Origin: Pseudomonas sp. HN11
Lineage (GTDB): Bacteria; Pseudomonadota; Gammaproteobacteria; Pseudomonadales; Pseudomonadaceae
Assembly: GCF_021390155.1 (NCBI RefSeq)
Contig: NZ_CP089985.1
Location: 2,677,001 to 2,741,000 of the forward strand
DNA: 64,000 nt
Reading direction: 5' to 3'
The translations under genes were made by a program, and so were the position numbers. The notes below the pieces were generated by a model. It worked only from the letters and a program-made list of their open reading frames with translations. It made no database searches and was not told the origin of the DNA. Below are positions 43,372-50,495 of the stretch, one piece after another. Numbering within the stretch: position 1 is the first letter of the stretch; every line of letters begins with the position of its first letter.

Positions 43372-44767
43372 GCGCACCAGTTTCAACGGCGAATTAATCT
43401 CAAGGGAGGGTGACCGGGTCGCTTGCCCGGCTTGCGGCACTGAAGGCTTCATCGCGCTTACCGGCCCTCATTTGCACGAAGAGTGGAACGGCAAGCAAGC
43501 GGCGCTGGAGGGTGATCTGTGCATCTGCAAATGCGATCCGCCGCCGGAGTTGATTGCCAATCAGAGTTCCAAATGTCAGGAGTTCGGTCCCCAACCTCAA
43601 CGTGTCACCCCGGTTGTAATGAGGCCGACTGCATCCGCCTCGGCCCCTGCGAATTATGCCGCGCCCGTTGCGTCGAATCGTGCCGCTGATGCCTGCGTTT
43701 TTGCCAAATCCTGCGTTTCGGTGCCAGCCGGCTCTACGGCCGCGGGCACCGCCCCGGAAAACGCCAAAAACTTCGGCACCACCGCCCTCATGGCTTCAAC
43801 CGGTACCACGGGCGCCGTCGGCAGGGTAGCCGGCGCACTCGGCAGCGACCTCGGTACCTGGGCTGTACGAGGCTTGGCCGGCGCCAGTTCCGCCCTCAAC
43901 CTCGTGCTGCTGGCATTCTGGCCACGGGATATCGGTGACTCAACGCTGTACACCCCGGAGCAGTTGGAGGGGATGCGTTTGGCCAGCACGCGAGTGCGTT
44001 TCCAGTTTCGCCAGGATGAGTCCGGTGAACTGAGTGTTTACGGCCTACATACCCAACCTGGCAGTGGCGCCGACCGCGTACCCGTTGCGCAAGCCCGGTG
44101 GAATGAGGACCACAGCGCGATGGTGGCGGTGCTGGATGGCATCAGCATCACATGGACGCCGAACCACGGCCCGGTTGTCAGCGTGCCGAGCCCGTATCCG
44201 GGAACACCTGAGCGCTTGGATAATGTATTTGTTCACCCGATTGCGGTGGGGCAAGATTCGGCGATCAGTCACTATCCAGGGCGGGATGCAGAAAACATCA
44301 CCTGGCAGGATACGATCATTTCGTTTCCGGCTGATTCGGGTGTGCCGCCGTTGTATTTGGTGTTTGCCAAGCCGGCGGTCAGGCCGTTGGAGGTCGACAT
44401 CTATGGGGCTTTCAGCGGCCGATCAAGGCGCGGTTTGCATGTGGATCATATGCCTTCGCAGGCGGCGATCAGGCGATATCTGAAAAACGTATCCACAGCG
44501 TTTATGGATTACGAAATCAACGAGTTGCTCATGCGAGTAGCCAGCATTGCTATTCCTGCTCATATCCATCAAAAATATAGCGAGACGTACGGTGGGCGTA
44601 ACAATAAAGTTAAGCAGCACTTTGACGCCGCTGATCTTCGGGCGGCTGTAGACAGTAATTTCGACGTGATTAGACCTTACATGATTGAGGAAGGCTTCAC
44701 TCAAAAAAGCTTGGAAGAGGCTCGCGCCAAAATGCATAAGATCAATCAAGAACAAGGGTGGTACTAA
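43361..44767 (+). CDS. PAAR/pyocin-S type toxin with C-terminal nuclease-like domain
   Basis: 468 residues from GTG 43361. Residues about 1-60 are the rest of a PAAR domain (ISREGDRVACPACGTEGFIA, ALEGDLCICKCDPPPEL). A Gly/Ala-rich hydrophobic stretch follows (about 140-185), then a pyocin-S-like domain (about 205-345; STRVRFQFRQDESGELSVYG, DGISITWTPNHGPVV). The last ~110 residues are the likely killing domain: GLHVDHMPSQAAIRRYL and AIPAHIHQKYSETYGGRN give His/Asp sets like HNH-type nucleases. It is probably delivered by a type VI system. The N-terminus is cut off by a frameshift. The stop overlaps the immunity start (TAATG). Confidence 0.82.
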   Translation: MVCERTSFNGELISREGDRVACPACGTEGFIALTGPHLHEEWNGKQAALEGDLCICKCDPPPELIANQSSKCQEFGPQPQRVTPVVMRPTASASAPANYAAPVASNRAADACVFAKSCVSVPAGSTAAGTAPENAKNFGTTALMASTGTTGAVGRVAGALGSDLGTWAVRGLAGASSALNLVLLAFWPRDIGDSTLYTPEQLEGMRLASTRVRFQFRQDESGELSVYGLHTQPGSGADRVPVAQARWNEDHSAMVAVLDGISITWTPNHGPVVSVPSPYPGTPERLDNVFVHPIAVGQDSAISHYPGRDAENITWQDTIISFPADSGVPPLYLVFAKPAVRPLEVDIYGAFSGRSRRGLHVDHMPSQAAIRRYLKNVSTAFMDYEINELLMRVASIAIPAHIHQKYSETYGGRNNKVKQHFDAADLRAAVDSNFDVIRPYMIEEGFTQKSLEEARAKMHKINQEQGWY

Positions 44768-45246
44768 TGGATGCCTTGACGATCAAACGCTTGCTGGCCG
44801 GGCTTGGATCTACTCATGTAAACCTTCTAGCGGAGGGTGTGATTACGAGCAAGCCTCTGGCACGCTCATTAGAGGGTGACGATAATGAATATTTGATCCA
44901 GAAGCCAGAGTCTGGTGTTGAACTGTGGTTTAGAGCGGAAAATAGAGTCCTCACTGAGGTTCTTTTTTCTTTAATTAACATGGCTGGTGGTATTCACTTT
45001 TATACCGGTGAGTTGCCTTCGCCTCTTACAGCTAAAATGAGTCGAATCGACGTCCATAGATTGTTTGGGGAGCCTTTCGAGTCGAAGGAGCCGGTTAAAA
45101 TTTTAAAATATCGGGGGTACGGTGGTAGCGACACCTACCGCATGGACGGTTTTGGTTATCCAGGTGTTCACCTCGGATTTCAATATCGTAATGACGATAT
45201 GGTGTGTAGCATGGGGTTCTGTTTGAGAAATACACACCATAATTGA
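44767..45246 (+). CDS. DUF6392-family immunity protein, cognate to the toxin
   Basis: 159 residues. Family features: LLAGLGSTHVNLLAEGVITSKPL at the start, GVELWF, FYTGELPSPLTAKMSRIDVH, LFGEPFESKEPVK and a C-terminal YRMDGFGYPGVHLGFQY. DUF6392 proteins are found next to pyocin-S/PAAR toxins and are taken as immunity proteins that neutralise them in the cytoplasm. ATG 44767 shares its A with the toxin stop (TAATG). The gene is clearly AT-richer than the mtl genes, as usual for traded immunity genes. Confidence 0.8.
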   Translation: MDALTIKRLLAGLGSTHVNLLAEGVITSKPLARSLEGDDNEYLIQKPESGVELWFRAENRVLTEVLFSLINMAGGIHFYTGELPSPLTAKMSRIDVHRLFGEPFESKEPVKILKYRGYGGSDTYRMDGFGYPGVHLGFQYRNDDMVCSMGFCLRNTHHN

Positions 45247-45283
45247 ACTTGCTCTGAAAGTTAAATTCGACTAATAAATAGTA

Positions 45284-45387
45284 ACGTTCCCACGCGCAGC
45301 GCGTGGGAATGATCACGTCAAGCATAGACTATGCTCAGTTAACCGTTGCTCCGCTAACTGTCGATAGCAGGAAGGTGTTATGCCCTT
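45284..45387. repeat. Direct repeat, copy 1: REP plus mtlR 3' end
   Basis: This stretch aligns in the same order with 46003-46104 at roughly 70-75% identity. It starts with the perfect palindrome TTCCCACGCGC-A-GCGCGTGGGAA (45287-45309) and continues into the mtlR remnant. The two copies flank the second immunity gene and a toxin remnant. Confidence 0.82.
45315..45387 (-). pseudogene. Remnant of the last ~23 codons of a diverged mtlR
   Basis: Read on the minus strand from 45387, the frame gives KGITPSCYRQLAEQRLTE, against KGMTPSHYRRLAVQRLTE at the end of the intact mtlR. About 45 of 62 bases match, and most changes are at third codon positions (GGG/GGC, ACG/ACA, CGG/CGA, TTG/TTA). So it diverged as a working gene before it was cut. 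The homology stops abruptly at 45387. Confidence 0.82.
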
Positions 45388-45431
45388 GGATGCAATTAAG
45401 TCCGGATGAGAGGGGCGCTTGGTTTAATATT

Positions 45432-45485
45432 TAGGCTGCTCGCCGACAATTACATGACATCAACCAAATTCAGAGAGGGTACTGA
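45432..45485 (+). pseudogene. Remnant of the last ~17 codons of a second toxin
   Basis: In frame to TGA at 45483-45485 the stretch reads AARRQLHDINQIQRGY, against EARAKMHKINQEQGWY at the end of the intact toxin. About 34 of 51 bases match, and the stop overlaps the next immunity start in the same way (TGATGG here, TAATGG there). A TAG lies just before the homologous part. It is the fossil tail of the toxin once paired with the second immunity gene. Confidence 0.75.
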
Positions 45486-45958
45486 TGGGTGCACCAGCGA
45501 CTAAGTTGTGGGTAGAGAGTTTAGGACTTGGTTTTATCGAACTTGTAGCAAGTGGGAAGATTCCCAATCAACCGCTGGTGAAGCCATTTGAGGACAGCGA
45601 TTGGCCGACCATGCGTCCAGTAGAGGGAGTGGAGTTGCTCTTCAATGACAGGACCAAGTCCCTGAAGCAGATTTTGATCACACTCATCCCGACGGTCGGG
45701 CAACCGGTTTATGCCGGGCAATTACCTCAACCGTTCAAGTTAGATATGGATCAACGATACGTACGTGAGGTTATAGGTGTGCCCATTAAATCCAAGCCCT
45801 CCGTAAAACTGCCAGGTGGATTGGGTATGCGGGGCGGAGCGGACATATATCATTTGGACCAAAAGGCACATCCCAACGTGATGGTGACTCTCAGCTATCT
45901 GGAAAATTTTAGAGTTAACAATATCAGTTTCTCCTTGATTGATTCCGGACACGATTGA
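45485..45958 (+). CDS. Second DUF6392-family immunity protein, without an intact toxin
   Basis: 157 residues, paralogue of the preceding immunity protein. Shared features: LGLGFIELVASGKIPNQPL, GVELLF, YAGQLPQPFKLDMDQRYV, GVPIKSKPSVK, and IYHLDQKAHPNVMVTLSYL. The frame is intact with a good ribosome site (GAGAGGG), so it is probably made. No toxin precedes it except the 17-codon remnant, so it is an orphan immunity gene, useful against relatives that still carry the lost toxin. Confidence 0.8.
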   Translation: MGAPATKLWVESLGLGFIELVASGKIPNQPLVKPFEDSDWPTMRPVEGVELLFNDRTKSLKQILITLIPTVGQPVYAGQLPQPFKLDMDQRYVREVIGVPIKSKPSVKLPGGLGMRGGADIYHLDQKAHPNVMVTLSYLENFRVNNISFSLIDSGHD

Positions 45959-46002
45959 TCTCTCGCAGAGTCTTGCTACGGCCTGAAAGCTGATTAACAA
46001 GA

Positions 46003-46104
46003 GCATCCCCACACGCAGCGCGTGGGCCCGATCGTTCAAGCCAAATTCTGCTCCGTCAACCGCTGCACCGCCAACCGCCGATAGTGAGACGGCGTCATCC
46101 CCTT
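46003..46104. repeat. Direct repeat, copy 2: REP plus the real mtlR 3' end
   Basis: Contains the imperfect REP CCCACACGCAGCGCGTGGG (46009-46027) and the last 23 codons of intact mtlR. Aligns with 45284-45387 base by base with few gaps up to CCCTT at the end, after which the two diverge completely. Confidence 0.82.
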
Positions 46105-46941
46105 AAGCTGCTGAAAGCGCCGGTTGAAGTTGGAAATATTGTTGAACCCCGACTCAAAGCACACATCCGTCACGGCCTTATCGCCATCGGCCAGCAATTC
46201 GCAGGACTTGCTGATCCGCAGCCGATTGACGAACTCAATAAACGTACGCCCGGTGGCCTGTTTGAATACCCGGGAAAAATACGTCGGCTTCATGCCCAAG
46301 TATTCCGCGACTTCTTCCAAGGGCAATTCCCTCGCGTAGTGGGCAAAGATGTAGTCCACCGCCCGGTTGGTGCGATCGATGCTGTGTTCATCGGCTTGCT
46401 GTGGCGTGGTCACCCCGGAGAGCAGTTGGTAGTCGTCACAGGCGCTCAGCACTTCCAGCAAAATGAAAAAATGCCCCAGGCGCGCCATGCCTTGGGCTTC
46501 CTCAATGCGCTGCATCAGGGCCATGGCCTGGGCGATGGTTTTTTTGCTGCGGAATTCTATGCCGTATTGCGCACGCTCCAGCAAGGGCGCCAGGCTCTTG
46601 AGCTCGGCAAACGTATGGCTGCCTTGCTCGAACAGCTCATCGGTGAAGTTCACCAACATGTCGCGCTTGGGCACTACTTCGCCTTCCTCCACCTGGCTGA
46701 TCCAGTTATGCGGTAGGTTGGGGCCGGTGAGGAACAGGCTTTCGGGGTAGAAGTTGCCGATGTAGTCGCCGATAAACACCTTGCCCGAGCTGGCGACGAT
46801 CAGGTGCAGTTCGTATTCCTTGTGAAAATGCCAGCGCACCAGCGGGCACGGGAAACCGTGCTGGCGATAGATGATGGACAGGCCGTTGTGATCGTCCATC
46901 AGCTCGTAGGAAGGGTCGGTGATACGCGTTGCTCGGGTCAT
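46036..46941 (-). CDS. mtlR: AraC-family activator of the mannitol operon
   Basis: 301 residues, the length of P. fluorescens MtlR. The N-terminal cupin half starts with SYELMDDHNGLSIIYRQHGF and has VRWHFHKEYELHLIVASSGK. The C-terminal half has the two helix-turn-helix units (LPLEEVAEYLGMKPTYFSRV, KAVTDVCFESGFNNISNFNR), ending LKGMTPSHYRRL. It activates mtlE transcription with mannitol, sorbitol or arabitol. In P. fluorescens mtlR lies just before mtlE; here about 4 kb of toxin-related genes separate them. Confidence 0.93.
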   Translation of the reverse strand: MTRATRITDPSYELMDDHNGLSIIYRQHGFPCPLVRWHFHKEYELHLIVASSGKVFIGDYIGNFYPESLFLTGPNLPHNWISQVEEGEVVPKRDMLVNFTDELFEQGSHTFAELKSLAPLLERAQYGIEFRSKKTIAQAMALMQRIEEAQGMARLGHFFILLEVLSACDDYQLLSGVTTPQQADEHSIDRTNRAVDYIFAHYARELPLEEVAEYLGMKPTYFSRVFKQATGRTFIEFVNRLRISKSCELLADGDKAVTDVCFESGFNNISNFNRRFQQLKGMTPSHYRRLAVQRLTEQNLA

Positions 46942-47013
46942 GCTGCCGTCGCTTTATTGTGGTTGCTGCGTAGGATAATGCCCCCTCGCGCACGCCCTCG
47001 CCAGCACTGGTGT

Positions 47014-48309
47014 TTATAGAGCGCGGTTTTTCGCCTCGATCCACTGAGACATGTACTGCGTACTTTTATGCGCGTGGTGGCGCAGCATGCTGCCGGTGAA
47101 GTTTTCCCGGCGATGGGTAGCCAGGTTGCCGCGACATTGTTCCAGGCACGCCACCAACGCCGGCCCGTGGCTGGTCTCGTTGTAGCGGCGGGCCAGCAAC
47201 CGGCGGCCGTCTTCCTGGGCCTGGGTCCAACGTTCACGATCCTGATAAAGCGCCACGGCAGCGGCTGCAAGGGCGGGGGCGCTCTGTTCGATCATCCCGG
47301 GCCACGGCTGTTCATCACCCATGGCCTCGGCGCCGATGGGCGTGGTGATGTTCGGTGTGCCGCAGAGCATCGCGTCTGCCAGTTTGCCCTTGATGCCTGC
47401 GCCGAAACGTAAGGGGGCCAGGCAGATACGCGCGGCGGTCATCACCTGCAAGGCATCTTCGGCCCAGTTCATGATATGAAAACCCTGCGCCGGGTTGTGC
47501 AATGCCGTGGCCTTGGGCGGGGTATAGGACCCGTAGATATGCAGCTGGGCACCCGGTAATTGCTGACGGATCAATGGCCATAAGCTGTTTTTCATCCATA
47601 ACACGGCATCCCAATTCGGCGCATGGCGGAAGTTGCCGATACTGAGGAAGTGCGCGCGGTCTTCAAACGGTGCGAAAGGTTCGGCCGGCGGCTCCAGCAT
47701 CAGTGGGCACCAATGGAGCAGGGCGGCGGGTACCTTGAAGTGTTCGGTAAGTAAGTGGGCTTCCACGTCGGAGATCATCAGGCTGATGTCACAACGATAG
47801 ATCGCCGCAATTTCGCGCTTGGCGATATCCGTGTCGGCCATCAGTTGGAACTCTTCCTTCAGGGCGGGGGCGAACAGGGCATGGAAGTCTTGGCTGTCGG
47901 GATGGGCCTTGAGGTGGTCCTTCAGGCGTTGCTGGCGTGCGTCGCGCAGGCTTTGCAGGTCGCAGGTTTCCAACACGCGCAGCGCATCGGGGCAATGCTT
48001 CTCGACGCGCCAGCCGAACTGTTCCTCCATCATGAAACGGTCGAACAGCACGATGTCCGGGGCCAGTTCGCGGATAAAATCATCGAAGCTGCTGTTATTC
48101 AGTTCGATAGCGCATTCGGCGATGCCCAACGCAGACAAATCGGCCTTGTGTTCGCCGACTGTGGCGGGGCTGCTGAAGGTGATGTCCCAACCTTGTGTAA
48201 GAAAACTCTCAAGGATTTGCATCATATGCCCGCCTGCGGCCGAGGAACGGGGTTCCGGCCAGACGTATCCAATGACCAGGACTTTGGTGGCAGGGGCATT
48301 CATCGACAT
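47014..48309 (-). CDS. Glycosyltransferase, GT-B fold
   Basis: 431 residues. The N-terminal domain begins VLVIGYVWPEPRSSAAGGHM, a GT4-like nucleotide-free start. The C-terminal domain has HFLSIGNFRHAPNWDAVLWM, QLHIYGSYTPPKA, LAPLRFGAGIKGKLADAMLCGTPNITTPIGAEAM, the usual sugar-nucleotide site with the EX7E-like region altered. Acceptor and sugar are unknown. AAGGA precedes ATG 48309. The gene stands alone, upstream of mtlR on the same strand; no polysaccharide genes lie near. Confidence 0.82.
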   Translation of the reverse strand: MSMNAPATKVLVIGYVWPEPRSSAAGGHMMQILESFLTQGWDITFSSPATVGEHKADLSALGIAECAIELNNSSFDDFIRELAPDIVLFDRFMMEEQFGWRVEKHCPDALRVLETCDLQSLRDARQQRLKDHLKAHPDSQDFHALFAPALKEEFQLMADTDIAKREIAAIYRCDISLMISDVEAHLLTEHFKVPAALLHWCPLMLEPPAEPFAPFEDRAHFLSIGNFRHAPNWDAVLWMKNSLWPLIRQQLPGAQLHIYGSYTPPKATALHNPAQGFHIMNWAEDALQVMTAARICLAPLRFGAGIKGKLADAMLCGTPNITTPIGAEAMGDEQPWPGMIEQSAPALAAAAVALYQDRERWTQAQEDGRRLLARRYNETSHGPALVACLEQCRGNLATHRRENFTGSMLRHHAHKSTQYMSQWIEAKNRAL

Positions 48310-48461
48310 CGTTTTCCTTGAAGGGCAGGGCGCAAAGCGCGCAATTAAACCATAACCGAAGACATGACAATTTATGTTTGGCGGTAGGTAGCCACCGTAC
48401 TTTGTGGTTAACTTCGGCCTCTCGAATTCGTTAAACCCAAATCAGCATAAGGATTCCGTTC

Positions 48462-48962
48462 ATGGCTCAAGTCACCCTTCGTGGTACCCCTGTCCAGATT
48501 GAAGGCGAATTGCCGAAAACCGGTTCCACCGCTCCTGAGTTCAGCCTTGTCGCTGTCGACCTGTCGCAAGCGACCCTGGAAACCTTCGCCGGCAAGCGCA
48601 AGGTACTGAACATCTTCCCAAGCGTTGATACCCCGACCTGCGCCACTTCGGTCCGCAAGTTCAACGCCCAGGCCAACGACCTGAGCAACACCGTTGTACT
48701 GTGTATTTCTTCTGATCTGCCGTTTGCCCAGAAGCGTTTCTGCGGCACCGAAGGCTTGGACAATGTGCAGAGCCTGTCGGACTTCCGCAACGCCGACTTC
48801 GCTGTCGACTACGGTGTTTCTCTGGCTGACGGCCCCCTGCAAGGCCTGACCGCGCGTGCCGTGGTGGTGCTGGACGAAAACAACAACGTGCTGCACAGCG
48901 AACTGGTTCCTGAAATCGGCCAAGAGCCGAACTACGAAGCAGCCCTGGCTGTTTTGAAGTAA
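48462..48962 (+). CDS. tpx: Thiol peroxidase
   Basis: 166 residues, atypical 2-Cys peroxiredoxin. Peroxidatic Cys60 in [17 protein letters not shown] and resolving Cys94 in [15 protein letters not shown], with the normal spacing of Tpx. Thr57 (in TPTC) and the later Arg complete the site. It reduces hydroperoxides, using thioredoxin, in the periplasm or cytoplasm. AGGA lies before ATG 48462. Single gene with a clear terminator. Confidence 0.96.
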   Translation: MAQVTLRGTPVQIEGELPKTGSTAPEFSLVAVDLSQATLETFAGKRKVLNIFPSVDTPTCATSVRKFNAQANDLSNTVVLCISSDLPFAQKRFCGTEGLDNVQSLSDFRNADFAVDYGVSLADGPLQGLTARAVVVLDENNNVLHSELVPEIGQEPNYEAALAVLK

Positions 48963-49014
48963 CTGTTTCGGTACGTTACTGTCGTTTTGCAGTAACACGC
49001 TTGATGCATGATTG

Positions 49015-49045
49015 CGGCCTGGCCTAGTCCAGGCCGTTTTTATTT
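49015..49045 (+). terminator. Rho-independent terminator after tpx
   Basis: CGGCCTGG (49015-49022), loop CCTAGT, CCAGGCCG (49029-49036), then TTTTTATTT. Perfect 8-bp stem and T-run, about 50 bases after the tpx stop. Confidence 0.9.
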
Positions 49046-49193
49046 GTCGGTCAGCGGCTTAGCGAGATAGCCAGTGAACTAAGGTCAGAAGTTAAAAGTT
49101 GTAAGCCCAAGGTAAATAGCCGGTAAAGGCGCTTTTCTTAATGCGCTCCAGTGCTTATCTTTCAGCCTCCCAAAGAAGAAGCTCTCGCGCCCA

Positions 49194-50495
49194 ATGGTTG
49201 ATCACTCCATGCAATCCTCCCCCCGTAAGTCCCGCCGCTGGCTGTTCGGCCTGCTCGTGCTGCTGGTTATCGCCGGTGTGTGCTGGAAATTCTGGCCCGG
49301 CAGCCATAAGGATGGCGCCGAGAAGCCCGCGGGCCATGCCGGCAAGACGGGGATGATGCGCCCGGGCTTTGGTGGCTCAACTGGCCCGGTGCCGGTGCGT
49401 GTGGCGCGGGCGGTGCTGGGCGAGTTCCCGGTGTATTACAAGGCGTTGGGTACGGTGACCGCGCTCAACACCATCAATGTGCGCAGCCGGGTGGGCGGCG
49501 AGCTGGTGAAGATCGCCTTTGAAGAAGGGCAGATGGTCAAGGCCGGCGACTTGCTGGCCGAGATCGACCCGCGTAGCTACCAGAACGCTTTGCTCCAGGC
49601 CCAGGGCACACTGATGCAGAACCAGGCCCAGCTGAAAAACGCCCAGGTCGATGTGCAGCGCTATCGTGACCTGTACGCCCAGGACAGTATCGCCAAGCAG
49701 ACCCTGGACACCGCAGAAGCGCTGGTTTTGCAGTATCAGGGCACGGTCAAGACCAACCAGGGTGCGGTGGATGACGCCAGGCTCAACCTCGAATTCACCA
49801 AGATCCGCGCGCCTATCAGCGGCCGTGTCGGCCTGCGTCAGGTGGATGTTGGCAACCTGGTGGCGGCCAACGACACCACGTCCCTCGCCGTGATCACCCA
49901 GACCCAGCCCATCAGCGTGGCTTTTACCTTGCCGGAAAACACCCTGGAAACCGTGCTCACCCGCTACCACGCCGGCAACAAGTTGCCCGTGGAAGCCTGG
50001 GACCGTGGTGACGTGAAGCAACAGGCCTGCGGTGTGCTGCAGAGCCTGGACAACCAGATCGACGTGACGACCGGAACCCTGAAATTCAAGGCGCGTTTCG
50101 ATAACAAGGACCAGGCGCTGTTTCCCAACCAGTTCGTCAATGTGCACCTGTTGGCCGACACCCTGCATAACGTAGTGCTGGCACCGTCCGCAGCGATCCA
50201 GTTCGGCAACGCCGGCACCTTCGTCTACGTGCTCGACGGCGACAAGAAGGTCAAGGTGCAGCCCCTGGTGGTCGGTGATACGGATGGCGACAATACGGTG
50301 ATCAAAGAGGGCCTGAAGGCCGGTGACCGCGTGGTGTTGGAAGGCACCGATCGTCTCAAGGACGGCAGCGAAATCGAAGTGGTCAACGACGGCAGCGAAG
50401 TGCCGACCACGCCGACCGAACACCTGCAAGGCAAGCCTGCGGCGAAAGGGGAGAGCGGTACTACCACCGGCAAGGCGCAAAAGGTCGGTTCATGA
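49194..50495 (+). CDS. muxA: RND efflux adaptor MuxA (MdtA type)
   Basis: 433 residues. An N-terminal membrane anchor ([20 protein letters not shown]) replaces a lipobox. Then lipoyl halves ([20 protein letters not shown] and [20 protein letters not shown]) around the alpha hairpin, the beta barrel and the distal domain, and a polar C-terminal tail. It links MuxB/MuxC to OpmB. A second ATG at 49209 is possible; neither has a strong ribosome site. It overlaps muxB by 4 bases (ATGA). MuxABC-OpmB exports aztreonam, macrolides, novobiocin and others in P. aeruginosa. Confidence 0.9.
   Translation: MVDHSMQSSPRKSRRWLFGLLVLLVIAGVCWKFWPGSHKDGAEKPAGHAGKTGMMRPGFGGSTGPVPVRVARAVLGEFPVYYKALGTVTALNTINVRSRVGGELVKIAFEEGQMVKAGDLLAEIDPRSYQNALLQAQGTLMQNQAQLKNAQVDVQRYRDLYAQDSIAKQTLDTAEALVLQYQGTVKTNQGAVDDARLNLEFTKIRAPISGRVGLRQVDVGNLVAANDTTSLAVITQTQPISVAFTLPENTLETVLTRYHAGNKLPVEAWDRGDVKQQACGVLQSLDNQIDVTTGTLKFKARFDNKDQALFPNQFVNVHLLADTLHNVVLAPSAAIQFGNAGTFVYVLDGDKKVKVQPLVVGDTDGDNTVIKEGLKAGDRVVLEGTDRLKDGSEIEVVNDGSEVPTTPTEHLQGKPAAKGESGTTTGKAQKVGS

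Noticed and set aside
45284..46104. Direct repeats as att sites of an integrase-driven island
   Set aside because: No integrase, no tRNA, and the repeat is a coding tail plus REP about 73% identical. Recombination between alleles explains it better.
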